Source: Burkholderiaceae bacterium (GTDB lineage: Bacteria > Pseudomonadota > Gammaproteobacteria > Burkholderiales > Burkholderiaceae_A). Taken from it: a stretch of 58,778 nucleotides of DNA. Under the pieces are notes generated by a model. The model was not told where the DNA came from, searched no databases, and worked only from the letters and a program-made list of their open reading frames with translations. Shown here piece after piece: positions 31,959 through 40,530 of the stretch (positions are counted from its first letter, which is position 1; every line of letters starts with the position of its first letter). Position numbers and translations under genes: made by a program. The stretch covers positions 1-58,778 of the forward strand of contig VERI01000008.1 of NCBI GenBank assembly GCA_018882785.1. The letters are read 5' to 3'.

Positions 31959-32606
31959 ATGAATCGGAGAAATTTTTCATATCAGCTCATCTGTGGAGCG
32001 CTTCTGGCAGCCAGTGGCGCGGTGCGTTCTTGGGCCCAGCCGGCCACGCCCGATGAGGGAATTGATTACCGGACACTACGCGAGATTGTTCCGACATCGA
32101 GCCCTGGAAAAATCGAGGTTCTTGAGTTTTTCTGGTACGCCTGTCCGCATTGCTATCACCTAGAGCCCCACCTCGCAAAATGGAAGGCGAGCCTTGGCGC
32201 CGATGTTGTGTTTCGTCGTGTGCATGTTGCATTTCGGGGCGATACGCACCAAAAGATTTTTTACACACTTGAGGCGATGGGCCGTGCAGAGGCGCTAAAC
32301 GCCAAAGTCTTTGATGAAATCCACCAGCGCAACAATCCGCTTGCTGGCCTGCCTGATGCGGCAGAATGGGCCCGTAAGCAGGGATTGGACGTGGCGAAGT
32401 TTGAGGCTGCCTGGAACTCATTTGGCGTCCAGACTCAACAAAAACGTGCCAATGCATTGGTCGCCGGATATCGTGTGGATGGTGTTCCGACATTCGGTAT
32501 CAACGGCCGTTATGTCACCTCGCCTGCCATGGTTGGTGGCAGTCATGTTCGGGCATTGCAGGTGGTTGATTTTCTGATTGCGCAAGAGCGCAAGGCGAAA
32601 CGTTAA
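31959..32606 (+). CDS. dsbA: DsbA-like thiol:disulfide interchange protein
   Basis: DsbA oxidises cysteine pairs in periplasmic proteins. The 215-residue protein has a signal sequence with an RRNF start (about residues 1-26), the thioredoxin active site CPHC (residues 62-65), and the cis-proline loop VDGVPTFGING. Length and layout are those of DsbA. The stop overlaps the opposing rsmI stop by 4 nt (TTAA). No dsbB is in the window. Confidence 0.93.
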   Translation: MNRRNFSYQLICGALLAASGAVRSWAQPATPDEGIDYRTLREIVPTSSPGKIEVLEFFWYACPHCYHLEPHLAKWKASLGADVVFRRVHVAFRGDTHQKIFYTLEAMGRAEALNAKVFDEIHQRNNPLAGLPDAAEWARKQGLDVAKFEAAWNSFGVQTQQKRANALVAGYRVDGVPTFGINGRYVTSPAMVGGSHVRALQVVDFLIAQERKAKR

Positions 32607-33478
32607 TTTTTCTGAGCGTGAAGAATTGCCTGATAGGCTTCTTCGCGGGATAGCCCGGCGATTTTCATTAGACATTTGGCTGCGCTCGCGGCTGGAAGCT
32701 CCTGGATCAAGACCCGTGCCCACTGCTCTGCCTGGGCTTGGCCTTCAGATTTGCGGCTTTTCTCCCCCAGCTGAAACACCCAGACCATCTCGCCCTTAGT
32801 TGAGCCCGGGTCTTCCTGCTGCAGCTCATCAAGCCGCTGTCGAATTTCTGTAATCGTTCCGCGAATGAGTGTTTCATGCTGCTTGCTGATTTCTCGGGCA
32901 TGCAGCATGAGTGTGTTGCCACCGAATACTTCGGCGCAGTCTTTTAAACAATCATGGCTGCGATGGGGGGCTTCGAAAATCACTGCAATACCCCGTGTGG
33001 CAAGAATCTCTGTCAGCCATTGCCGACGCGGGCCGGATTTAGTGGGTGCAAATCCCCAAAAGCTCATGGGCCAGCCAACAAATCCTGAAACGCTCAAGGC
33101 GGTAATGACGGCGCTCGGCCCCGGCAGTGGGATGACGGCGATACCGGCTTGCCAGGCTGCCTGAACCAGAAAGCTTCCAGGGTCTGATATCGCGGGCGTC
33201 CCCGCATCGGAGATGAGGATCGCAGACCTGGAAGTCCCGAGCTCGTCGAGCAGTTTCGCCAGAACCTCTTTCTCGTTATGGCCATGCATCGCCCGTATGG
33301 ACTGTCGATGCCGGTGAATACCGAGCGCTGAGAGCAGTGCCTGGGCGCGGCGCGTATCTTCTGCATAGAGAAAATCGCAGTCGGCCAAAGCCTGCCGAAC
33401 ACGCTCGGTGATATCGGACAGATGGCCGAGAGGCGTGGCAGCCACATACAATCCGGGCGCAAATGAAGACTGACGCAT
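32603..33478 (-). CDS. rsmI: 16S rRNA C1402 2'-O-methyltransferase
   Basis: RsmI methylates the 2'-OH of C1402 in 16S rRNA. The 291-residue protein has the tetrapyrrole-methylase-like fold with GLYVAATPLGHLSDIT at the N terminus, YAEDTRR, and VLISDAGTPAISDPG with PGPSAVITAL. A longer frame runs to 33538, but the ATG at 33478 (MRQSSFAPG) fits the family. Its first codons overlap the divergent yraN start by 16 bp, so each gene's promoter must lie within the other coding region. Confidence 0.95.
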   Translation of the reverse strand: MRQSSFAPGLYVAATPLGHLSDITERVRQALADCDFLYAEDTRRAQALLSALGIHRHRQSIRAMHGHNEKEVLAKLLDELGTSRSAILISDAGTPAISDPGSFLVQAAWQAGIAVIPLPGPSAVITALSVSGFVGWPMSFWGFAPTKSGPRRQWLTEILATRGIAVIFEAPHRSHDCLKDCAEVFGGNTLMLHAREISKQHETLIRGTITEIRQRLDELQQEDPGSTKGEMVWVFQLGEKSRKSEGQAQAEQWARVLIQELPAASAAKCLMKIAGLSREEAYQAILHAQKN

Positions 33479-33855
33479 CCCCGCATTCTCGCCTAACCGA
33501 GCGTCAACGTCAGGGCCAGGCGGCCGAGACGGCGGCACTTGAGGCCATGCGCCGACAGGGCATGAGGCTAATTGCCCGAAATGTGCGCTATCGGATTGGT
33601 GAGTTGGATCTGATCATGCTTGACCAGGACATGCTGGTATTTATCGAGGTCCGCTTTCGGCGGCCGTCCCGATTCGGGTCAGCGGCCACCTCCGTGAATG
33701 GGGCAAAGCAGCGTCGACTGATTCGGGCGGCGTACTGTTGGATGAGGCAGTACTCGGATGGCGCAATACCATCATGCCGCTTTGATATTGTGGCGATTGA
33801 TGGGCCTCGAATCGAATGGATTAAAAACGCCTTCGGTCTCGCCGGACCTCTATAA
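33463..33855 (+). CDS. yraN: YraN family (UPF0102) nuclease-fold protein
   Basis: YraN proteins are small, conserved, restriction-endonuclease-fold proteins of unknown function, usually beside rsmI as here. The 130-residue protein shows the core GELDLIMLD and VFIEVRFR, equivalent to the E-D-ExK nuclease site, with R in place of the usual lysine in EVR as in many YraN sequences. The start overlaps rsmI head to head. It may be a few codons shorter. Confidence 0.88.
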   Translation: MKTDASPHSRLTERQRQGQAAETAALEAMRRQGMRLIARNVRYRIGELDLIMLDQDMLVFIEVRFRRPSRFGSAATSVNGAKQRRLIRAAYCWMRQYSDGAIPSCRFDIVAIDGPRIEWIKNAFGLAGPL

Positions 33856-33884
33856 TCGAAGCGTCTCAGCAAGGAGGGTTCTCG

Positions 33885-34643
33885 ATGTTCAAAACCGCAC
33901 CGTCAGCGTTCTTTCGAACCGCGATGATCGCTGCTGCCCTCGGGGCGATGGCGACCACCTTGTCAGGCTGCTTCCCAGTGGTGGCGACCGGTATGTTTGC
34001 GGGTGCCCTATCGGTAGCAGACCGTCGCACCACAGGTGCTCAGGCCGAGGATCAGGCGATCGAACTCAAAGCGTTTAACCGTTTTCGCGAACAGCTCAAA
34101 TCGGATCAGGCATCGTTGAGCGTGACCAGCTTTAACCGGATTGCCTTGCTTACCGGCTATGTGCCCAACGAGGCAATGCGGTCCGAAGCAGCGAAAATCC
34201 TCGCTTCGATCGATAACGTGCGCTCAGTAATCAATGAGGTGGTGATTGGACCAGCGCCATCGATCCGGGCCTTTGGTGTGGATACTGTATTGACGGCCCG
34301 CGTGAAGGCCTCGCTACTGGATGCTAAGGATATTCAGGCCAATGTGATTAAGGTCTATACCGATGCCAGCACGGTATATCTGATGGGGGTAGTGACTGAG
34401 CGGGAGGCCAAACGTGCTACAGACATTGCCTCTCGTGTGACCGGTGTGCGTCGTGTGATCCGGGCATTCGAAGTCATCTCTGAAGAAGAACTTGCCCGGA
34501 TTCAGCTACAGACCGGCGGTGGTGCTAACGTGGCACCAGTAACTGGATCGCCTGCAGCCCAGTCGTCTATGCCTTCTGCGGCACCCCGGCCTGCGGCAGG
34601 GTCCTCGGGCGATGGCGGTGCGGTGGTTACACCGATTCGCTAA
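33885..34643 (+). CDS. BON-domain outer-membrane lipoprotein (DolP/YraP-like)
   Basis: This 252-residue lipoprotein has a signal peptide with lipobox LSGC (acylated Cys29) and two BON domains (about residues 70-120 and 145-215), as in E. coli DolP, which supports outer-membrane integrity. A low-complexity Ala/Pro/Ser/Gly tail of about 35 residues follows. GGAGG precedes the ATG. The stop overlaps the opposing copper-chaperone gene by 4 nt. The order rsmI, yraN, BON lipoprotein resembles the yraL-yraN-yraP neighbourhood of other proteobacteria. Confidence 0.88.
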   Translation: MFKTAPSAFFRTAMIAAALGAMATTLSGCFPVVATGMFAGALSVADRRTTGAQAEDQAIELKAFNRFREQLKSDQASLSVTSFNRIALLTGYVPNEAMRSEAAKILASIDNVRSVINEVVIGPAPSIRAFGVDTVLTARVKASLLDAKDIQANVIKVYTDASTVYLMGVVTEREAKRATDIASRVTGVRRVIRAFEVISEEELARIQLQTGGGANVAPVTGSPAAQSSMPSAAPRPAAGSSGDGGAVVTPIR

Positions 34644-34882
34644 GAGGCGCTATTGCCTTGCGTGCAGTCAAAGCCCGAGGCATTGACTGCATCACAGATT
34701 AGACTGCGGGCGATACGTTCTTGTTCAGGTGTCATGTCCTCTCGCCAGCGGACGGTTGCCCGATTGTGCGGGCGGTCGACCTGTACGCTGTCGACGCCAG
34801 CGATGCCTGAAATTATTCGCATTACAGACTGTTCGCAGCCACCACAGGTCATCCCTGTGATCTGAAATTCGGCTGAAGTCAT
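34640..34882 (-). CDS. copZ: heavy-metal-associated (CopZ-like) copper chaperone
   Basis: This 80-residue HMA-domain protein has the metal-binding GMTCGGC (Cys13, Cys16). It probably carries Cu(I) to the ATPase encoded just upstream. I chose ATG 34882 (MTSAEFQITG) over the upstream ATG at 34924, because the latter lies inside copA. AGGAGA precedes the chosen start. It is 14 nt after the copA stop. Confidence 0.88.
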   Translation of the reverse strand: MTSAEFQITGMTCGGCEQSVMRIISGIAGVDSVQVDRPHNRATVRWREDMTPEQERIARSLICDAVNASGFDCTQGNSAS

Positions 34883-34896
34883 CTCGGATCTCCTTA

Positions 34897-37161
34897 TTAA
34901 ACGATCGGCGATGGTTTTTTCCATTTCAGTAGCCGCACCGCATTGCTGACTACGGCTACTGAACTTAGTGCCATTGCGCCGCCTGCCACTGCTGGGGCAA
35001 GCAGACCGGAAGCTGCCAAGGGAATGGCAGCAATATTAAAGACAAAGGCAAAGGCTAGATTTTCTTTTACACGGCGGATTACGGCTTTCGCAATTTCAAG
35101 GCTGTAGATGGTATCCAGGATTGGTGATCCGGCGGAGATCGTCAGATCGGCACTCTCCACGGTGAGTGTGGCGCCCGATGCCATGCCCACGCCGAGATGG
35201 GCGTGGGCGAGGGCAGAGGCATCATTGATGCCATCGCCGACCATGGCCACATGCTGCCCTTCACGCTGCCATTGATCACATTGCCGGGCTTTATCTTCTG
35301 GGCTTTGCTGGGCCAGAAAGTGGACACCGCCCAGCGCCTCGGAGACTCTTTTTACCGCGAGCGTTCGGTCGCCGCTGATGATGGTGGCCTGCAGCCCAAG
35401 CTGATGCAGTCGGTTAATTGCAGTGGCTGCATCGGTTCTTAGACTGTCACTCACCCATACACGGCCAGCCCAGCGGTCATCAATGGAGATATCAACCGCA
35501 CTGGCATCAGCGTAGAGCTGCTCAAGTTCCTGAGGGGGCTGTGCTGGAAGTAGCCATTGCGGCTTACCAATGCGAATGATATTTCCCTGTAGTGGTCCTT
35601 GTGTAATTTCGCCCATCACACCCTGACCGGGCTGATGGCGGATCGCAGTGCATTTGGGCATAAAGCGACCCGCGGCATACGACAGCATTGCGCCTGCAAG
35701 GGGATGTTCAATGCCTTGTTCGGCCGCGCATGCTGCAGCGAGCCAATTAGGCCAAGGGCCTGAGGCAGGCGCGGTGAGATCAAGGGAATAATGCTGGAAA
35801 CCGTTGGATCCCTTGTCTGATCGAGAATCGGCATCGGCAATGGCAATCAGGCTTGGGCGGCCAGAGGTCAGGGTACCTGTCTTATCAAAAACGACATGAT
35901 CGATTTCGGCAGCCCGCTGGAGCGCATCAGCACTTCGAAAAAACCAGCCCAGTTGAGCGCTTCGGGCAAGGCCAGCTGCGATCGCCGCAGGCGTTGCAAG
36001 GCCCAGTGCACATGGGCAGGCCACGACTAAAACGGCTACTGCATACGAGATCGACTGCGCAGTTGGATTGCCAATCGCAAGATGCACTGCTGCAGTAACG
36101 ATAGCGATGAGTAAGACTGTCGGTACAAATATCGCAGCAACTCTATCGGCTAGGGCTCCGATGGGCGCACGCGAGGAAAGGGCAGAGAGCATCTTTTCTC
36201 CGATCTGTGCCCGCCGCGACTCCTGAAATCCTGCGATCACCTTGGCTGTGATGATTCCGCTCAGATTCACGCAGCCAGCGTAAATCGTATCTCCGACGTG
36301 CCGCACGGCGGGCATGCTTTCCCCGGTCATACTGCTTTCATCCACCTCAGTCTGGCCTTCAGTAATAACGGCATCCAGACTGATTGCCTGATTCGGATTG
36401 ATTCTGATCAGTGCTCCAATTGCAATCTGAGCAGGGTGTTGCTCTGACCATTGCCCTGTATTTTCGTCTAGGTGTTCAACCGGGGAGGCATCAAGCTGGG
36501 TGAGCTGGGCGATCGCCGACAGGGCCTGACCCCTGGCGTGCCGCTCCAGGCTTTGACCGATGCGCACCATGGCAATCACGATGACAGAAGTCTCAAAGTA
36601 CAGCCCTGAGTGCAGCTCGGCCTGTGAAAAAACGCCAAGAACAGCCAATACGGACCAGACATAGGCGGTGAGCGTGCCGATGCTTACCAGGGTCTCCATG
36701 TTTGGGCTTGCCGAGGTGATTGCGCGTAGGGCACTTTTGTAAAAAGGCCAGGCGACGAAGGTCTGCATCAGCGTGGCCAGGGCGAATTGCAATAGCGGAT
36801 GAATCCATCCATGTTCACCAACGGCCATCGCCACCATTTCAATCAACATGATGGGAAGACAGATCACTGAGATCCAGAGACGGAAGTCCACCCGGTGCAG
36901 AAGCCCGGTCGGATGTGTCGATGCGGTCGTGGAGGCTAAATGCCCAGAGGCCCGCTGCCGTGGCTCAAGGGGCTGGGCATCATAGCCAGCCCGACGCACT
37001 GCGGCGATCGCATCATCGATCGATAACCCCGTGATTCTCGCCCGGTGCTCCAGCAGACTGACCTCCGCGCTGACTCCCGGAATACGTGACAGTACCCGCT
37101 CGATTCTGCTGGAGCAGGCGCTGCAGGTCATACCATCAATGTGGAGATCTATCGGTTTCAT
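34897..37161 (-). CDS. copA: P1B-type copper-exporting ATPase
   Basis: This ATPase exports Cu(I) across the inner membrane. The 754-residue protein has one N-terminal HMA domain (GMTCSAC, Cys13/Cys16), eight membrane helices, and the intramembrane CPC in VACPCALGLATP. Phosphorylation is at DKTGTLTSG; the HP motif is in EQGIEHPLAGA; GDGINDASALAHA is the hinge. The CPC motif identifies the Cu subclass. With copZ it forms a two-gene copper-efflux operon; no CueR-type regulator is adjacent. Confidence 0.95.
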   Translation of the reverse strand: MKPIDLHIDGMTCSACSSRIERVLSRIPGVSAEVSLLEHRARITGLSIDDAIAAVRRAGYDAQPLEPRQRASGHLASTTASTHPTGLLHRVDFRLWISVICLPIMLIEMVAMAVGEHGWIHPLLQFALATLMQTFVAWPFYKSALRAITSASPNMETLVSIGTLTAYVWSVLAVLGVFSQAELHSGLYFETSVIVIAMVRIGQSLERHARGQALSAIAQLTQLDASPVEHLDENTGQWSEQHPAQIAIGALIRINPNQAISLDAVITEGQTEVDESSMTGESMPAVRHVGDTIYAGCVNLSGIITAKVIAGFQESRRAQIGEKMLSALSSRAPIGALADRVAAIFVPTVLLIAIVTAAVHLAIGNPTAQSISYAVAVLVVACPCALGLATPAAIAAGLARSAQLGWFFRSADALQRAAEIDHVVFDKTGTLTSGRPSLIAIADADSRSDKGSNGFQHYSLDLTAPASGPWPNWLAAACAAEQGIEHPLAGAMLSYAAGRFMPKCTAIRHQPGQGVMGEITQGPLQGNIIRIGKPQWLLPAQPPQELEQLYADASAVDISIDDRWAGRVWVSDSLRTDAATAINRLHQLGLQATIISGDRTLAVKRVSEALGGVHFLAQQSPEDKARQCDQWQREGQHVAMVGDGINDASALAHAHLGVGMASGATLTVESADLTISAGSPILDTIYSLEIAKAVIRRVKENLAFAFVFNIAAIPLAASGLLAPAVAGGAMALSSVAVVSNAVRLLKWKKPSPIV

Positions 37162-37166
37162 GTTTT

Positions 37167-37172
37167 TATAAT
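37167..37172 (+). promoter_or_regulatory. TATAAT -10 element before the TlpA-like gene
   Basis: A perfect TATAAT ends 7 nt before the ATG at 37180, in the short gap between copA and the TlpA-like gene. Transcription from it would start at or next to the ATG and give a leaderless mRNA. No good -35 is seen 17 bp upstream, which lies inside copA. Confidence 0.35.
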
Positions 37173-37179
37173 GCCACTC

Positions 37180-37713
37180 ATGAAATCACATTCCCAAACC
37201 CCATCACCCCAGCAGACGAGCAAGTCCAGACTTCCGTTGCTGGCCGTTTTGCTCATCCTTGCCGCGATCGCGATAGGCGCAGCCTTGATGCTGCGGGCCC
37301 AGCCGGCGCCCGTCCTGTCTGGCCAGACGATTTCGGGAGTGGCGATTGATTCCGCCACGTTGAAAGGCAGGCCTTATCTGGTGAATTTCTGGGCAACGAG
37401 CTGTGTCACCTGCGTCAAGGAGATGCCGGATCTGGTGGCGGTTCATCAAGAGTTTCAGGCGCGTGGCTATCAGACCATCGCGGTCGCGATGAGCTATGAC
37501 CGCTCCGACTATATTGCCGCCTTTGTCCGGGATCGTGCATTGCCGTTTATGGTGGTCCATGATCAGAATGGTGCCTGGGCCAAGGCGTATGGCGACGTGG
37601 CCGTTACGCCCACTACATTTTTGGTCGACCGGGATGGAAAAATTATCAAACGATATGTGGGTGAGCCAAACTTTTCCGAGCTCAGAAAAATTCTGTCGCG
37701 TGAGCTGGGCTAG
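37180..37713 (+). CDS. membrane-anchored TlpA/ResA-like thioredoxin
   Basis: This 177-residue protein has an N-terminal membrane anchor (about residues 18-38) and a periplasmic thioredoxin domain with active site CVTC (Cys75, Cys78) in WATSCVTCVKEMPDL, and the cis-proline VTPTTFLVDRDG. Relatives reduce disulfides during cytochrome c or copper-site maturation, which fits the divergent copA. Alternative starts are ATG 37171 and 37141; I prefer 37180. No Shine-Dalgarno is visible. Confidence 0.85.
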   Translation: MKSHSQTPSPQQTSKSRLPLLAVLLILAAIAIGAALMLRAQPAPVLSGQTISGVAIDSATLKGRPYLVNFWATSCVTCVKEMPDLVAVHQEFQARGYQTIAVAMSYDRSDYIAAFVRDRALPFMVVHDQNGAWAKAYGDVAVTPTTFLVDRDGKIIKRYVGEPNFSELRKILSRELG

Positions 37714-37746
37714 TCGACACCGGAAGCACTGCCTGCAAAAAGACAA

Positions 37747-38703
37747 CTACGCAGGCTGAAAAATCCCAGCCTGATGGGCCTGCTGGTCCGCGTGGTAGGA
37801 GCTTCTCACAAGCGCGCCGACTGCCGCATGGGTAAATCCCATCTCACGGGCCTGTTGCTCATACATTTTGAAGGTATCGGGATGCACATAACGCCGCACC
37901 GGCAGATGGCTGGTCGATGGCGCTAGATATTGGCCAATCGTCAGCATATCAATCTCATGGGTGCGCATGTCGCGCATGACCTCCAGGATCTCCTCGTCTG
38001 TCTCGCCCAGCCCGACCATCAGTCCACTTTTGGTCGGAACGTTCGGAACCTCTTGTTTAAAACGCTGAAGCAGAGTGAGCGAGTGTTGATAGTCTGATCC
38101 TGGCCTGGCCTCGCGATACAGACGTGGCACCGTCTCCAGGTTATGGTTCATGACATCGGGTGGGGCCGCTTTCAGAATTTCTAACGCACGTTCAAGCCTG
38201 CCACGAAAATCTGGAACAAGCACCTCAATCTGGGTCTGTGGCGAGCGATGTCGGACTTCGCGGATACAGTCAATGAAATGCTGTGCGCCACCGTCGCGCA
38301 GATCATCACGATCAACACTTGTGATCACCACATAACGCAGCTTAAGATCGGCGATCGTTTTTGCGAGATTTACGGGCTCATCTTTATCTAACGGGTCAGG
38401 CCGGCCATGGCCGACATCGCAGAATGGGCAGCGTCGGGTACATTTATCTCCCATGATCATGAACGTGGCAGTACCCTTACCGAAGCATTCCCCGATGTTT
38501 GGACACGAGGCCTCTTCGCACACGGTATAAAGATTATGCTGGCGAAGAATCTTTTTGATCTCTAAAAAACGTGTTCCGGCGCTGGCGGCCTTCACCCGAA
38601 TCCAGTCAGGCTTTGGCAGCGGATCAGCCGCTACCACCTTGATCGGAATACGGGCGGTTTTCTCTGCGCCTTTTTGTTTTTTGGTTGGATCGTAAGTACT
38701 CAC
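37747..38703 (-). CDS. lipA: lipoyl synthase
   Basis: LipA inserts two sulfurs into octanoyl groups on lipoyl domains, using radical SAM chemistry. The 318-residue protein has the auxiliary cluster motif [12 protein letters not shown] and the radical-[11 protein letters not shown], with the C-terminal RSSYHAD serine. It follows lipB by 14 nt. Together they supply lipoate to pyruvate and 2-oxoglutarate dehydrogenases. Confidence 0.97.
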   Translation of the reverse strand: MSTYDPTKKQKGAEKTARIPIKVVAADPLPKPDWIRVKAASAGTRFLEIKKILRQHNLYTVCEEASCPNIGECFGKGTATFMIMGDKCTRRCPFCDVGHGRPDPLDKDEPVNLAKTIADLKLRYVVITSVDRDDLRDGGAQHFIDCIREVRHRSPQTQIEVLVPDFRGRLERALEILKAAPPDVMNHNLETVPRLYREARPGSDYQHSLTLLQRFKQEVPNVPTKSGLMVGLGETDEEILEVMRDMRTHEIDMLTIGQYLAPSTSHLPVRRYVHPDTFKMYEQQAREMGFTHAAVGALVRSSYHADQQAHQAGIFQPA

Positions 38704-38717
38704 GGTAAGACAAGTGG

Positions 38718-39347
38718 TTAAGGTGAAGGTTGAATCTCGATCTGATCACAGAGGTAGTTCGCCACATCTTGCCAGGTCGGGTGTGACCCCATTGTAGCCA
38801 TGTCGACGGTTCGGAGCCCCGGATAACCACATGGATTGATGCGTTGGAATGGTGAAAGATCCATTTCAACATTGAGTGCAATCCCGTGATAGGCCCGCCC
38901 CCGAGATACCTTAAGGCCCACCGCACCGATTTTGGAAAGCCCGCCTGATTCGGGAACATAGACGCCGGGGGCAGTCGGTTTGCGACAGGCGCCTTGTATC
39001 GAAAATCGTGCCAGGGTGTTGATCATTGCCTGCTCAAGATGACATACCCATTCACGAACGAAAATATTCTGCCGGCGGAGATCAACCAGGGTGTAGATCA
39101 CCACCTGCCCGGGCCCGTGATAGGTCACCTGGCCTCCCCGCTCAGTCACGACTACGGGGATATTTCCGGGATTAAGCAGGTGTTCTTGTTTTCCTGCCTG
39201 TCCCAGCGTGAAGACCGGCAGATGCTCCACCTGCCAGAGTTCATCAGGAGTCTGTTCTGACCGAAGCTCCGTAAAGCGCCGCATATCGTTCAGTACGGCT
39301 TGGTAATCAGCCCCGCGAAAGCATTGTCGAACAGGGGGTGGCTGCAT
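38718..39347 (-). CDS. lipB: octanoyl-ACP:protein octanoyltransferase
   Basis: LipB moves octanoate from ACP to lipoyl-domain lysines. The 209-residue protein has the acyl-carrier-binding [12 protein letters not shown], the catalytic lysine in KIGAVGLKV, and catalytic cysteine in INPCGYPG. It is 6 nt after the DUF493 gene and 14 nt before lipA. This DUF493-lipB-lipA order is common in proteobacteria. Confidence 0.96.
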   Translation of the reverse strand: MQPPPVRQCFRGADYQAVLNDMRRFTELRSEQTPDELWQVEHLPVFTLGQAGKQEHLLNPGNIPVVVTERGGQVTYHGPGQVVIYTLVDLRRQNIFVREWVCHLEQAMINTLARFSIQGACRKPTAPGVYVPESGGLSKIGAVGLKVSRGRAYHGIALNVEMDLSPFQRINPCGYPGLRTVDMATMGSHPTWQDVANYLCDQIEIQPSP

Positions 39348-39353
39348 GCCGGC

Positions 39354-39623
39354 CTAGAGCACCACCTTGACCATTGGATGCTGGGTCAAGGCAAGGTATA
39401 AATTATCGAGCTGCTGACGTGACTGGGCGTTGATCGTGACCGTGAGTCCGAGATAGTTCCCGTTGCGACTTGGGCGCATCTCCACCGAGGCCGGATCAAA
39501 ATCTGGCGCATGGGCACGCACAATCCGACAGACAGACTCTGCAAATCCATCCACGCGGGATCCCATGATTTTGATCGGAAAGCTACAGGGATACTTTATT
39601 AATGAATTGCCAGGATCGGCCAT
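39354..39623 (-). CDS. ybeD: YbeD (DUF493) family protein
   Basis: An 89-residue DUF493 protein, typical in length, with the family start IKYPCSFPIKIMG and the ACT-like fold region YLGLTVTINAQS. The function is unknown; the gene is regularly found upstream of lipB and may regulate lipoate use. It is separated from the aminotransferase upstream by 13 nt. Confidence 0.9.
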   Translation of the reverse strand: MADPGNSLIKYPCSFPIKIMGSRVDGFAESVCRIVRAHAPDFDPASVEMRPSRNGNYLGLTVTINAQSRQQLDNLYLALTQHPMVKVVL

Positions 39624-39636
39624 AGGATGCGCATCG

Positions 39637-40530
39637 TTATTGATCGGCGGAGCGTAATTTCTGAATCAGCCTGTCATAGGCCTGCCGTATCTTTTGATAG
39701 ATGGGTCCGGGCTTTCCCGCGTGCCCCTCAGGGCCGACCGGCCGCTGATCGATCCGGACAATTGGCAAGACCTCTTTGGTTGCCGAGGTCAACAGCAGCT
39801 CGTCTGCCTGTGGAATTTCTTGCTGACGAATACGCCGAATTTGGACCGGGATATGCAGGGATTCTGCAATTTCTTGCATTAAGCCGTAGCGGATACCTTC
39901 CAGGATCAGATGATTCTTAATGGGGGCATGCAGGATGCCATCCTTTACTATCCAGATATTGCTTGCTGCACCCTCGGTGAGAAATCCATCTCGAAATAGC
40001 ACAGACTCTGCAGCGCCCCGATCAATCGCCGCCTGCCGGGCCAGGACATTGCCCAGCAGCGCGGTGGACTTGATATCGCAGTGAAGCCACCGCTCATCAG
40101 GCTGAGAAACCACAGAAATTCCTGTTTCTCGAAGTTCCTGTGACGGGGGATGGAATGGCGATGACATCGCGAAGATTGTGGGTGCTACCGCAGGATCGGG
40201 GAAGGCATGATCGCGTTTTGCGACCCCACGTGTAACCTGCAGATACAGAAACTGATCATCCCCTTTGTTACGTTGAATCAGTTCGGTAAAAATTGCATTC
40301 CAGTCTTGAAGTTGCATGGAGCAGTGAATCTGAATCGCAGCGAGACTGCGCTGTAGTCGTGCCAGATGGGACTCGAGACGAAATGTTCGTTTTGAGTACA
40401 CCGGTACGACTTCGTAGATCCCGTCTCCAAAAATAAATCCACGATCTAATACGGAGATCTTGGCCTCCGATAGCGGGAGCCAGTCACCGTTGAGATAGAC
40501 CGTGGGATTTCCTTGAACGCCTTGAATCAT
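39637..40530 (-). CDS. dat: D-amino-acid / branched-chain aminotransferase family (class IV)
   Basis: This class IV PLP aminotransferase (297 residues) is most like D-alanine transaminase. It has VYLNGDWLPLSEAKISVLDRGF at the N terminus (described here by its parts DRGFIFGDG and YEVVPVY), the PLP lysine in CDIKST, and LTEGAASNIW. It probably interconverts D-alanine and 2-oxo acids for cell-wall metabolism. The ATG at 40530 overlaps the upstream PBP-like stop (ATGA), so the two are co-translated. Branched-chain or ADC lyase activity cannot be excluded. Confidence 0.87.
   Translation of the reverse strand: MIQGVQGNPTVYLNGDWLPLSEAKISVLDRGFIFGDGIYEVVPVYSKRTFRLESHLARLQRSLAAIQIHCSMQLQDWNAIFTELIQRNKGDDQFLYLQVTRGVAKRDHAFPDPAVAPTIFAMSSPFHPPSQELRETGISVVSQPDERWLHCDIKSTALLGNVLARQAAIDRGAAESVLFRDGFLTEGAASNIWIVKDGILHAPIKNHLILEGIRYGLMQEIAESLHIPVQIRRIRQQEIPQADELLLTSATKEVLPIVRIDQRPVGPEGHAGKPGPIYQKIRQAYDRLIQKLRSADQ

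Noticed and set aside
33463..33478. Overlapping starts of yraN and rsmI as a start-calling error
   Set aside because: Both starts fit their families, and the genes are divergently adjacent in many proteobacteria; a short overlap is acceptable.
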